From Pelagibius sp. CAU 1746 (GTDB taxonomy: Bacteria; Pseudomonadota; Alphaproteobacteria; Kiloniellales; Kiloniellaceae), in the NCBI RefSeq assembly GCF_039839785.1, contig NZ_JBDOQT010000001.1, positions 1,054,001 to 1,118,000 on the forward strand: DNA of 64,000 nt. The letters are read 5' to 3'. Shown here one piece after another: positions 39,286 to 47,564 of the stretch. The position numbers were made by a program, and so were the translations under genes. Numbering within the stretch: position 1 is the stretch's first letter; each line of letters begins with the position of its first letter. The notes under the pieces were generated by a model. The model did no database searches and was not told where the DNA came from. It saw only the letters and a list, made by a program, of their open reading frames with translations.

Positions 39286-39702
39286 ATGCCCCTGGGGCAG
39301 CTCATCGAGTACGAGGACGCGAGCGACGAGGTGCGCGCCGTCTACGACGACATCATGGCGACCCGCAAGACCGACTGGGTGAACAACTTCTGGAAGGCGC
39401 TGGCCCAGGACCCGCAGACCTTGAAGCGCACCTGGGAGAGCGTGAAGCAGGTCATGGCGCCGGGCGCACTCGACCCGCTGACCAAGGAGATGCTCTACAT
39501 CGCCGTCAGCGTCACCAACAACTGCGAGTACTGCATCACCTCGCACACAGCGGGCGCCATCCAGAAGGGCATGACCGACGAGATGCTGAACGAGCTGCTG
39601 GCCGTGGTCGGCATGGCCAACGAGACCAACAGCCTGGTCAACGGCTACCGCGTGCCGGTGGACGAACGGCTGCGCGCCGTGGCCCACGGCGAAGCGGACT
39701 AG
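39286..39702 (+). CDS. Carboxymuconolactone decarboxylase/AhpD-family protein
   Basis: The 138-residue all-helical protein has the thiol motif CEYCITSHTAG near residue 83, in which CxxC and the following histidine form the AhpD-type redox site. These proteins act as alkylhydroperoxidase adaptors or peroxide-detoxifying proteins. It is in line with the neighbouring genes (33 bp gap, GGGGAGGA before the ATG), and the NUDIX gene begins 7 bp after its stop. Confidence 0.82.
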   Translation: MPLGQLIEYEDASDEVRAVYDDIMATRKTDWVNNFWKALAQDPQTLKRTWESVKQVMAPGALDPLTKEMLYIAVSVTNNCEYCITSHTAGAIQKGMTDEMLNELLAVVGMANETNSLVNGYRVPVDERLRAVAHGEAD

Positions 39703-39709
39703 GCTTCAC

Positions 39710-40147
39710 GTGAACGACTATCCCAACCGCCCGCTCATCGGGGTCGGCGTCGTTGTGTTCAAGGATGATCGTGTGCTGCTGATCCGCCGCGGCAAACCGC
39801 CGCGCGCCGGCCAGTGGTCGCTGCCCGGCGGCCGTCAGCGCCTGGGCGAGCGCATCGAGGCGACCGCCCGCCGCGAGGTGGCGGAGGAGGCCGGCATCGA
39901 GGTCGATGTCGGCACGCTGGTCGACGTGGTGGACTCCATCACCCGCGACGGCCAGGGCGCGGTGCAGTACCACTACACCCTGGTCGACCTGCTGGCCGAG
40001 TGGCGCTCGGGGGAGGCGGTAGCCGGTCACGACGCGGCCGAGGTTGTCTGGGCCGACCCGGCGGACCTGGCGCCCTACGACCTGTGGAAGGAAACCCTGC
40101 GGATCATCGGTCTCGCGATACGGAAGCGAAACACCCGAAGCGACTGA
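39710..40147 (+). CDS. NUDIX hydrolase
   Basis: The 145-residue protein starts with a GTG at 39710 and has the Nudix box GGRQRLGERIEATAR followed by REVAEEAGI, satisfying Gx5Ex7REUxEExGU. It hydrolyses nucleoside diphosphate derivatives linked to other groups, often as housecleaning or in NAD or ADP-ribose metabolism. It follows the AhpD-like gene by 7 bp. Substrate unknown. Confidence 0.88.
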   Translation: MNDYPNRPLIGVGVVVFKDDRVLLIRRGKPPRAGQWSLPGGRQRLGERIEATARREVAEEAGIEVDVGTLVDVVDSITRDGQGAVQYHYTLVDLLAEWRSGEAVAGHDAAEVVWADPADLAPYDLWKETLRIIGLAIRKRNTRSD

Positions 40148-40196
40148 AACCCGCCGCCGCTTGCCTCGGCGCGCCGGGGCGGCTATTCCCCCTGGC

Positions 40197-41102
40197 ATGA
40201 CTTCTATCGCAAGCGACAGCGGCGTCCACCGCGTGCGGGCCACCCTGATCGGCGGTATCGCCGTGCTGCTGTGGGCGCTGCTGGCGCTTTTCACCACCGG
40301 GGCGGCAGGTATTCCGCCCTTCCAGCTCCTGGCCATGACCTTCGCCGTGGCCTTCGTCCTCGGCCTCGCCGTGCTGGCGGCGCGCGGCCGGCGCGCCTTC
40401 GCCGCCTGGCGCCAGCGGCCGGCGGTCTGGGCGCTGGGCGTCGGCGGTCTCTTCGGCTACCACTTCTTCTACTTCGTCGCTCTCGGCAATGCGCCGGCGG
40501 TGGATGCCAGCCTCATCGCCTATCTCTGGCCGCTGCTCATCGTGGTTTTCTCGGCGCTGCTGCCCGGCGAGCGGCTGCGCTGGTTCCACTTGGCGGGTGC
40601 CGCCATGGGTCTCTTCGGCGCCGGGCTGCTGGTCACCAAGGGCGGCTCGCTCAGCTTCGACGCGCGCTACTCGCTCGGCTACCTGGCCGCGGCGGCCTGC
40701 GCGCTCACCTGGTCCAGCTACTCCGTCGCCAACCGCCGCTTCGGCGCGGTGCCGACCGAGGTGGTGGGCGGCTTCTGCGGCGCGGTGGCGCTGCTCGCCT
40801 TCCTCTGCCATCTGGCGGTCGAGACCACGGTAACGCCCCAGGGCCTGCAGTGGCTGGCGGTGCTGGGCCTCGGCCTGGGGCCGGTGGGCGCCGCCTTCTT
40901 CGTCTGGGACTACGGGACCAAGCACGGCAACATCCAGGTGCTGGGCGCGCTGGCCTACGCCGCGCCGCTGCTCTCCACCCTCGTCCTCATCGCCTTCGGC
41001 CAGGCCGAGGCGACCTGGCAGGTGGGCCTGGCCTGCCTGCTGATCGTTGCCGGCGCAATGCTGGCTTCCAAGGAAATGCTGCGGCGCCGGCGCGCGCGTT
41101 AG
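40197..41102 (+). CDS. EamA-family drug/metabolite transporter, YddG-like
   Basis: The 301-residue inner-membrane protein has about ten hydrophobic helices in two repeated halves, including IGGIAVLLWALLALFTTG and LLIVAGAMLASKEML. The spacing and G-rich helices are those of EamA (DMT) exporters such as the aromatic amino acid exporter YddG. The ATG at 40197 begins the first helix at a normal distance; earlier in-frame codons are out of place. It converges with the DUF985 gene by 4 bp. Substrate inferred. Confidence 0.85.
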   Translation: MTSIASDSGVHRVRATLIGGIAVLLWALLALFTTGAAGIPPFQLLAMTFAVAFVLGLAVLAARGRRAFAAWRQRPAVWALGVGGLFGYHFFYFVALGNAPAVDASLIAYLWPLLIVVFSALLPGERLRWFHLAGAAMGLFGAGLLVTKGGSLSFDARYSLGYLAAAACALTWSSYSVANRRFGAVPTEVVGGFCGAVALLAFLCHLAVETTVTPQGLQWLAVLGLGLGPVGAAFFVWDYGTKHGNIQVLGALAYAAPLLSTLVLIAFGQAEATWQVGLACLLIVAGAMLASKEMLRRRRAR

Positions 41103-41569
41103 CGTTTGCCGCGCAGAGACATCGGCTGCCAGCCCGGCGGCGCCATCTCGAAACCCTCGAAGCGGAAGGCCGGGGCCACGGTGCAGCCCACCAGCGTCCA
41201 GGCACCGAGGCTGCGTGCGCCCTGCCAGGCCTGGGCGGGCACCACCACCTGCGGGCGCTGGCCGACGGTTACCTCGGGACCCAGGCGGTGGGTCGCGGCC
41301 TCGCGCCCGTCCGCGGAGATCGTCAGCTCCAGGGGCGCGCCGGCGTACCAGTGCCAGACCTCCGCCGCATCGACCCGGTGCCAGTGCGAGACCTCACCGG
41401 CCTGCAGCAGGTAGTAGATCGCCGTCGAGGCCCCGCGCGACGCCTTTCCTTCTCCAAGGGTGACGGGGTCGCGGAAAGTCTCGCGGAAGTGGCCACCTTC
41501 CGGGTGCGGCTGCAGGGCCAGCTCACGGATGATGTCGGCGGCCGAGAGGGCGTCCGTGGCCTCCGGCAT
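41099..41569 (-). CDS. DUF985 cupin-domain protein
   Basis: The 156-residue protein has a cupin barrel: ADIIRELALQPHPEGGHFRET at the start, HWHRVDAAEVWHWYAG with metal-binding histidines and glutamate, and VGCTVAPAFRFEGFEM near the end. This fits the DUF985 family. The ATG at 41569 has AAGGAAC at good spacing; the longer form at 41587 lacks one. It is divergent from the methyltransferase at 41659. No function is known to me. Confidence 0.85.
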   Translation of the reverse strand: MPEATDALSAADIIRELALQPHPEGGHFRETFRDPVTLGEGKASRGASTAIYYLLQAGEVSHWHRVDAAEVWHWYAGAPLELTISADGREAATHRLGPEVTVGQRPQVVVPAQAWQGARSLGAWTLVGCTVAPAFRFEGFEMAPPGWQPMSLRGKR

Positions 41570-41658
41570 AGGGCGGTTCCTTCGCAATTAACCCACGGTT
41601 GACCATAGCAGATCGGCCATTCACGGGGTCCAGGGCCCTGTGCTAAGTTATCCACACC

Positions 41659-42417
41659 ATGTGGCATGACGTTGTCGATCTGCGGGAGTTCTACGAGACC
41701 CGCCGCGGCCAGGTGGCGCGCCATATGGTGCGCCGCGCGGTGCGCTCGCTCTGGCCGGACGTGAGCGGCCAGAGCGTCCTCGGCCTGGGTTTCGCCACCC
41801 CCTACCTGCGCCAGTTTAAAGGCGAGGCTGAGCGGACTCTCGCCTTCATGCCGTCCTCCCAAGGGGTCATGCACTGGCCGCCGGAAGGCCCGGGGCTGGT
41901 CAGCCTGGTGGAGGAGACCGAGCTGCCGCTGCCCGACTACTCGGTCGACCGGGTGCTGCTGGTGCACGGCCTGGAGAACAGCGAATCCCTGCGCGGCCTG
42001 CTGCGCGAGATCTGGCGCGTGCTGACCGGCGACGGCCGGCTCCTGGTCGTCGTGCCCAACCGGCGCGGCATCTGGGCGCGCTCCGACCGCACGCCCTTGG
42101 GCTGGGGCCATCCCTACAGCGGTGCCCAGCTTTCCCGTGTGCTGCGCGACAATTTGTTCATCCCGGCGCGCACCGAGCGGGCGCTTTATGTGCCGCCGAT
42201 CGCGAACTTCACCTTCTTGCGCTCCGCCCCGGCCTGGGAGCGCATGGGCGCGCGCTTCTTCCCCACCTTCGCCGGCGTGGTGATGATCGAATCCGGCAAG
42301 CAGCTCTACGCCGGCACCATGACCCCCGCCAAGCAGCGCAAATTCCGCCGCCCCGTGGTGGTCTCCTTCCCGCAGGCCGCCGGGCGGCTGCACCGCGACC
42401 TCTCCGACGAGTCCTGA
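41659..42417 (+). CDS. SAM-dependent methyltransferase-like protein
   Basis: The 252-residue protein resembles type 11 methyltransferases: GQSVLGLGFATPYLRQF stands in for motif I, LPLPDYSVDRVLLVHGLENS for motif II-III, and REIWRVLTGDGRLLVVVPNR for the later strands. The first motif is weak (GLGFATP instead of DxGxGxG), so SAM binding is not certain. This form is common in alphaproteobacteria, usually near glyoxalase II genes, which are not present here. Confidence 0.72.
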   Translation: MWHDVVDLREFYETRRGQVARHMVRRAVRSLWPDVSGQSVLGLGFATPYLRQFKGEAERTLAFMPSSQGVMHWPPEGPGLVSLVEETELPLPDYSVDRVLLVHGLENSESLRGLLREIWRVLTGDGRLLVVVPNRRGIWARSDRTPLGWGHPYSGAQLSRVLRDNLFIPARTERALYVPPIANFTFLRSAPAWERMGARFFPTFAGVVMIESGKQLYAGTMTPAKQRKFRRPVVVSFPQAAGRLHRDLSDES

Positions 42418-42437
42418 TCTTCCCGCGTTGAACCGGC

Positions 42438-44258
42438 CTACTGACGTAGCGGCTGGCGCGGCGGCGGCGTGGCGCGCTGCGGCTGAAGCTCGCGCTGCGG
42501 CGTCGTGCGCCTGGGCGCGCCGCCGCAGTCCAGCTTCACGTTCACGCGGATCGCGAAGGTGTTGTCCTCGTCGCTTTCGTCGACCTGCCTGTCGGCGTCC
42601 ATGACCACGCGGATGACGCTGAGGCCGCTGGGCAGCTCCAGCGCGAAGCTGCGCCAGCCGTCGGTCTGCTTGGGCGCCAGGTTGTGGACCGACTGGTCGA
42701 CCGTCGCCGAGCCGCGATAGACCTTGTTCTTGAAAGGCCCGCTCTGGACGTCGCCCTTGTTGAAGGGCCGATAGGCCGCCTGGGTGAAGCGGCAGAGGTT
42801 GTGCTTCGGCCCGACGCCGGTGGCGGCGGCGAGCTGCGGCTTGTCGATCACCACGGTCGAGCCCCAGGGATTGGGACCGCCGGCCAGCACGAAGCCCAGG
42901 GTCGTGGCCCTGATGTCGGGCTTCAGGCCGCTGGTGAGGCCGGCGCGCGGCAGCGCCGGAACCTGCGCCTGCCGGCGCGGCGCCGCCGGCTCGCGGCTCG
43001 CGGCCAGCCCGCCGGGCTGGATCGCGGCGGTGCCGGGCTGGGTTTGAGGCTGGGGCGGCTTGGGCTGCATCTGCAGCGCCTTGGGCGTGGCGATACCGGC
43101 GGATTGGGGTTTGCAGGTGATGCGGTAGCCGGCGTAGTCCGAGACGATGCCGGTTGCCGGGTCCATGACTTCGACGCGGAAGGACTCGCTGTGGATGTTG
43201 CCGGCCAGTGGGTTCACCTGCACCTGCCCCATCCCGCTACTTGATGCGGAACCCGGGAATAGCGGGTCTTCCGGCTGAGTCTGGACGGCGAGACCGCCAC
43301 CGGGCTGCTGATTGACGATGCCGCCGGCGCCGCTCGGGTTCCCGGCGGGACCTCCGCCCTGGGCCAGAGGAACCTGGATATGCTCTTCGTGGAGCGCTTT
43401 GAAGACGCCGTTGGTCTGGCTGGTGATGTTCACCGAGCGTAGCTGCGAGGCCTTGCCGCTTGCAGAGACGAAACGGAACTTGAGGTTGCCGGCGTTGGTG
43501 GCTGTGAACTCGGCGACCAGGGGCACCGTGACCGGGCAGTCGGCCACGAGGTTCCGGTAGGCCGGCGAGATGGCGAGCTTGGCGCCGGTCACCTGGAAGT
43601 TTGACTGAAGCGCCCCGGCCATCGGCATGGCGCTGCCGGTCCACTTCTTGCAGATGATCTGGATATCTGGGGGGGACCCGGCCGCCGCCTCCGCAAGACC
43701 GGGGTTGACGATCCCGCTGTAGTCGACATCCAACTGCGGAATCACCCAGAGCCCGATGTTCCGGTCTTCGTCGAATATCTCTTGATCGGACAAGCCTTGC
43801 TCGCGCAGAGAGTCGGCGAGGTTGTTGCATTGGGCGACGATGTAGCTGTTGTAGGCAGCGGAAGGGAGCAGCAACTGCTCGACTTCGTCGACGCTGTGCG
43901 GCCGCTGGAACACCGGGTAGCTCTCGTCGGCGCCGTGCTCCGGAAATTCGAGGCCCAGGGCGTCGCTGGCCTTCAGTTCAAGCCAGACCTCCCAGCTCTT
44001 CACATGACCGGACCAGCCGGAATCGATTTCTACATGGACGTTGGCCACGATATTCCCGTTCGGCGGCGTCGTGGTGTAGGCCACGCCATTGCTGGCGACA
44101 CTGATCTCCAGGGGAACCACGCTCACCAGCGTCGCTTCCTCGTCGCTCTTGGCCAGCGCCGGCTCGATCGATCCAGCGGCGAGCAGCCAGACCGCGGCTG
44201 CGGCGAGCGCTGAGCGCCGGCTTTGTGAGACGCGAAAAGCTTTTCGGAAAACGTCCAT
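42438..44258 (-). CDS. Large exported protein with C-terminal CARDB-like domain
   Basis: The 606-residue protein has a signal peptide (RSALAAAAVWLLAAGS, cleavage near PALA-K, residue 36). I see no enzyme motif. Residues 40-330 are a beta-rich region, followed by a glutamine/proline-rich linker. Near the C-terminus a CARDB-like adhesion domain shows SFALELPSGLSVIRVVMDAD and VDESDEDNTFAIRVNV. The tail is proline-, glutamine- and arginine-rich. The ATG at 44258 has GGAGGAG upstream; an earlier in-frame start at 44384 is not signal-like. It stands alone and may be an outer-surface or periplasmic binding protein. Confidence 0.7.
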   Translation of the reverse strand: MDVFRKAFRVSQSRRSALAAAAVWLLAAGSIEPALAKSDEEATLVSVVPLEISVASNGVAYTTTPPNGNIVANVHVEIDSGWSGHVKSWEVWLELKASDALGLEFPEHGADESYPVFQRPHSVDEVEQLLLPSAAYNSYIVAQCNNLADSLREQGLSDQEIFDEDRNIGLWVIPQLDVDYSGIVNPGLAEAAAGSPPDIQIICKKWTGSAMPMAGALQSNFQVTGAKLAISPAYRNLVADCPVTVPLVAEFTATNAGNLKFRFVSASGKASQLRSVNITSQTNGVFKALHEEHIQVPLAQGGGPAGNPSGAGGIVNQQPGGGLAVQTQPEDPLFPGSASSSGMGQVQVNPLAGNIHSESFRVEVMDPATGIVSDYAGYRITCKPQSAGIATPKALQMQPKPPQPQTQPGTAAIQPGGLAASREPAAPRRQAQVPALPRAGLTSGLKPDIRATTLGFVLAGGPNPWGSTVVIDKPQLAAATGVGPKHNLCRFTQAAYRPFNKGDVQSGPFKNKVYRGSATVDQSVHNLAPKQTDGWRSFALELPSGLSVIRVVMDADRQVDESDEDNTFAIRVNVKLDCGGAPRRTTPQRELQPQRATPPPRQPLRQ

Positions 44259-44435
44259 TATCGGCTCCTCCTGCTGGGGAACGACATAGGAACGGGTCCA
44301 GTATCGCCATTCTGGGTCGCTGCGGGGAGGAAAATGGTTCAGTCGGCGCCAGAGGGCAGGACCCAAGTCCTTTCTTGGCCGCAAGGCCCTGCGCTGTCAG
44401 AGCGGGCCGTCAGCTCCCGCCTTTCGGCGGATACT

Positions 44436-44490
44436 CAGGGCCGGTGGATCGCCTTCGCCGATTCCAGCCGACCCTGATCTGCCCTAGTCC
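44436..44490. repeat. 55-bp dispersed inverted repeat, copy 2
   Basis: The sequence differs from 6366-6420 at four positions (51 of 55 identical), starting CAGGGCCGGTGGATCGCC. It overlaps the last seven bases of metW and its CTA is the complement of the metW TAG stop. It lies downstream of metW in the sense of transcription, matching the position of copy 1 downstream of the histidine kinase gene. It is likely a REP-like element or a conserved 3'-end structure. Confidence 0.75.
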
Positions 44491-45140
44491 TTGCGCAGGC
44501 GGAAAATCGCCTTCTCGCCGAAGAGGTTGGCCAGGTGGGGGCTGTTCAGGCTGGCGCGGTGGGCGCGGCCGTTCAGGACCAGGGCCTCCTCGATCTCGAT
44601 GCCGCAATCGCCGCAGAGGGCGATGAAATCGCGCAGCGTGCAGAGATGGATGTTGGGGGATTCGTACCACGCTTCCGAGAGCGCCTCGGTGACCGGCATG
44701 CGGCCGTTCATCAGAAGCTGCAGGCGCACCCGCCAGTGGCCGAAGTTGGGGAAGGAGACGATGGCGTGGCGGCCGATGCGCACCATCTGCTCCACGACCT
44801 TTCGCGGGTCGCGCGTCGCCTGCAAGGTCAGCGAAAGGATGGCGTAGTCGAAGGCGCCGGCCGGATATTCCGCTAGGTCGCTGTCGGCGTCGCCCTGGAT
44901 GACCGAGAGGCCGCGGGCGACGCTGGCGTTCACGTTCTTCTGCGACAGCTCCATGCCGCGGGCGGCGACGCTGCGCTCGCGCGCCAGGTATTCCAGCAGC
45001 GCGCCCTCGCCGCAGCCGATGTCCAGCACCCGGCTGCCCGGCGCGACCATGTCGGCGATGAGCTGCAGGTCGGCGCGCAGCGGCGTTTTGGCCAGCGCTG
45101 TCGGGGCGGTTGCGGGGCGAGGCGCGTCGAGCGGGTTCAT
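44484..45140 (-). CDS. metW: Methionine biosynthesis protein MetW
   Basis: The 218-residue protein is a methyltransferase-like fold with VLDIGCGEGALLEYLAR (motif I), DYAILSLTLQATRDPRKVVEQM and SFPNFGHWRVRLQLLMNGRMP, which is the MetW signature. MetW works with MetX in homoserine acylation in many proteobacteria. Its gene begins 10 bp after the metX stop, so the two form an operon. The 55-bp repeat overlaps its stop. Confidence 0.92.
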   Translation of the reverse strand: MNPLDAPRPATAPTALAKTPLRADLQLIADMVAPGSRVLDIGCGEGALLEYLARERSVAARGMELSQKNVNASVARGLSVIQGDADSDLAEYPAGAFDYAILSLTLQATRDPRKVVEQMVRIGRHAIVSFPNFGHWRVRLQLLMNGRMPVTEALSEAWYESPNIHLCTLRDFIALCGDCGIEIEEALVLNGRAHRASLNSPHLANLFGEKAIFRLRKD

Positions 45141-45150
45141 CGGCGGAGCA

Positions 45151-46347
45151 TCACCCGTTCAGTCCGCGGTGCTCGGCACAGCCGGCGATGAAGCCTGCCA
45201 GGGTCTGGCGGAACTCCGGCTCGTCCAGCAGGAAGGCGTCGTGGCCGGCGTCGCTCTCGATCTCCACGAAGCTCACGTCGGCGGCCACGGCGTTGAGGGC
45301 GTGGACGATGTCGCGGTTCTCGGAGGTGGGGAACAGCCAGTCGCTGGTGAAGGAGACGACGCAGAAGCGTACCGGCGTGTCGCGGAAGGCGTTGGCCAGC
45401 TTGCCGCCGTGCTCCTGGGCCAGGTCGAAGTAGTCCATGGCCCGGGTGATGTAGAGATAGGAGTTGGCGTCGAAGCGCTGCACGAAGGCGGCGCCCTGGT
45501 GGCGCAGGTAGCTCTCCACCTGGAAGTCGGCCTCGAAGCCGAAGGTCAGGCTGTTGCGGTCCTGCAGGCGGCGTCCGAACTTGCGGTGCAGGGCCGGTTC
45601 CGACAGGTAGGTGATATGCGCGGTCATGCGCGCCACGGCCAGGCCGCGGTCGGGGTTCTTGCCTTCCGCGATGTAGCGCCCGCCGCACCAGTCCAGGTCG
45701 GCCATGATGGCCTGGCGGCCGACCTCGTGGAAGGCGATGTTCTGCGCCGTGTGGCGCGCCGCGGTGGCGATGGGCACGGCGGCGAAGACCTGTTCGGGGT
45801 ATCTGGCGGCCCATTCCAGCACCTGCATGCCGCCCATGGAGCCGCCGATCACGCAGAACAGCTTGTCGATGCCCAGGTGGTCGATCAGCAGCTTCTGGGC
45901 GCGCACCATGTCGGCTATGGTGATGACCGGGAAGTCCAGTGCCCAGGGCTCGCCGCTGGCCGGATTGACCGACTTCGGCCCGGTCGAGCCCATGCAGCCG
46001 CCCAGCACGTTGATGCAGATGACGAAGTAGCGCCGGGTGTCGAGCGGCAGGCCGGGGCCGACGACCTGGCTCCACCAGCCTTCCTTGCCGGTGACGGGAT
46101 GGCGGCTGGCCATGAACTGGTCGCCGGTCAGGGCATGGCAGACCAGGATGGCGTTGGACTTCTCGGCATTCAGTTCGCCGTAGGTCTGGTAGGCCAGGGA
46201 GAAGGGCCCCAGGGCGACGCCGCAGTCCAGCATCAGGGGCGTGTCGCCGCCGAAGGTCATGCTGAGCCCCGCTTTCGAGGGAGACTCCTCCACCGCCGCC
46301 GGGTTTTCCGTCTGGGCACCCTCCCAGCGGGGGTGGTCCATCGCCAT
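45151..46347 (-). CDS. metX: Homoserine O-acetyltransferase
   Basis: The 398-residue alpha/beta hydrolase acylates homoserine for methionine synthesis. The nucleophile serine is in [17 protein letters not shown], the acid in FTSDWLFPT and the histidine in [12 protein letters not shown]. The start at ATG 46347 has GAGGAC at about 8 bp; a TTG at 46362 and an ATG at 46341 are alternatives. I found no SAM-II or SAM/SAH riboswitch pattern upstream. Acetyl versus succinyl specificity cannot be told from sequence by eye. Confidence 0.92.
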   Translation of the reverse strand: MAMDHPRWEGAQTENPAAVEESPSKAGLSMTFGGDTPLMLDCGVALGPFSLAYQTYGELNAEKSNAILVCHALTGDQFMASRHPVTGKEGWWSQVVGPGLPLDTRRYFVICINVLGGCMGSTGPKSVNPASGEPWALDFPVITIADMVRAQKLLIDHLGIDKLFCVIGGSMGGMQVLEWAARYPEQVFAAVPIATAARHTAQNIAFHEVGRQAIMADLDWCGGRYIAEGKNPDRGLAVARMTAHITYLSEPALHRKFGRRLQDRNSLTFGFEADFQVESYLRHQGAAFVQRFDANSYLYITRAMDYFDLAQEHGGKLANAFRDTPVRFCVVSFTSDWLFPTSENRDIVHALNAVAADVSFVEIESDAGHDAFLLDEPEFRQTLAGFIAGCAEHRGLNG

Positions 46348-46685
46348 AGGCCAAGTCCTCAAAATCGCGGCCCCGAAGCCGCCTCGCGCCAGGCCCGGTG
46401 CGGATCCGGGCCGGGCCCGGGCCCAACCCTGGATTATCCGCTCTCTCCGCGCCGCAGGCTTATCCGCTCTCTTCGCGCCGCAGGCGCCGCCGCGTAGCCG
46501 CCGTTTGGCCGCCGCGGGGGGGTGCCCGGAACCCCTTAGCTAGGGAGCCGGGCGTCCGGCTGTCAACGCTTTCTTGGCCATGGCTGGCCCCCGCCCGGGG
46601 CGGGGCCGAACCTCAGGTTTTCTTTGATTTTCCCGGGTTCAACGACTATCAGTAGCTCCGCCTTGGATGCAGGTATCGGGCCCAG
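46348..46685. promoter_or_regulatory. Divergent intergenic region metX / chorismate mutase with tandem repeat
   Basis: The 338-bp region separates metX from the aromatic operon. It contains a 26-bp sequence in two adjacent copies at 46434-46459 and 46460-46485 (one C/T difference), starting TTATCCGCTCTCT. GC-rich self-complementary blocks lie on either side. The rest is GC-rich with no gene. I looked for riboswitch cores and saw none. Confidence 0.55.
46434..46485. repeat. Two-copy 26-bp tandem repeat
   Basis: Copies at 46434-46459 and 46460-46485 are identical except for one C/T difference. Each copy starts TTATCCGCTCT and ends GCGCCGCAGGC. The arrangement looks like a recent local duplication. 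Copy number may vary between strains. Confidence 0.8.
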
Positions 46686-47564
46686 ATGACTAACCAGACG
46701 CCATCCCTGGACGACTTGCGTCGCCAGATCGACGAAATCGACGATTCCATTCACGACTTGCTCATGCGCCGCACCGAGCTCGCGCGGGAGATTGGCGTCG
46801 CCAAGGGCCAGGGCGCCGTCTTCATGCGTCCGGGCCGCGAGGCGCGGGTGCTGCGCCGCCTGGTGGCGCGCCACGAGGGCGCCTTTCCGAAACCGGTGAT
46901 TGCGCGTATCTGGCGGGAGATCGTCTCCGTCTTCACCCGTTTGCAGGGGCCCTTCGCCGCGGCTGTCTTTTCGCCGCAGGAAGGGCCCGATCTTTATGGC
47001 CTGACGCGCGACCATTTCGGCTCGCTGACCCCCATCACCCGTTTCGAGTCGGAAATGGGTGTGCTGCGCGCCGTTTCCGGGGGCAAGGCCAACATCGGCG
47101 TGCTGCCGCTGCCGGAGGCCGACCGCGGCACCCCTTGGTGGCCCAAGCTGGCGCGCCACGGCAAGGTGACGCCGAAGGTCATCGCCCGCCTGCCTTTCGC
47201 ACCGCTGGACGGCGGCCGCGGCGACGCCCCGCAGGGCGTGGTGATTTCCCTGGCCGAGGCGGAGGAGAGCGGCGACGACCACGGCTACATGATCGTCGAA
47301 CTGGACGAGGCGGTCTCCCGCGGCGCGCTGAAGACGATGCTGTCGGCAGCCGGCTTCCAGGTCTGCGACATCCAGGCCTGGGTCGACTCGCCGGACCGCA
47401 CCCTGCACCTGGTCGAGGTCGAGGGCTTTCTTGCCGCCGACGATGACCGCATTGAGACGCTGCTGGCCGAGGCCGAGAGCGTGAAGCACGCCTGGTCGGT
47501 GGGCAGCTTCGCGGTGCCGCTGAGCGCGGACGATCTGGCCGCGACGCCGCGGGCCGCGTCATGA
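46686..47564 (+). CDS. Chorismate mutase with degenerate prephenate dehydratase-like and ACT-like regions
   Basis: The 292-residue protein starts with an AroQ-type chorismate mutase (LDDLRRQIDEIDDSIHDLLMRR, then ELAREIGVAK near residue 35). After about residue 95 it resembles a prephenate dehydratase domain, but the expected TRF/TRD-style catalytic segment is not convincing. An ACT-like end (VELDEAVSRGALKTMLSAAG) is present. It heads an operon with hisC and tyrC by a 4-bp overlap (ATGA). Chorismate mutase activity is likely; dehydratase activity is not. Confidence 0.78.
   Translation: MTNQTPSLDDLRRQIDEIDDSIHDLLMRRTELAREIGVAKGQGAVFMRPGREARVLRRLVARHEGAFPKPVIARIWREIVSVFTRLQGPFAAAVFSPQEGPDLYGLTRDHFGSLTPITRFESEMGVLRAVSGGKANIGVLPLPEADRGTPWWPKLARHGKVTPKVIARLPFAPLDGGRGDAPQGVVISLAEAEESGDDHGYMIVELDEAVSRGALKTMLSAAGFQVCDIQAWVDSPDRTLHLVEVEGFLAADDDRIETLLAEAESVKHAWSVGSFAVPLSADDLAATPRAAS

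Noticed and set aside
46348-46685. SAM-II or SAM/SAH riboswitch upstream of metX
   Set aside because: The expected pseudoknot core bases were not found on the minus strand.
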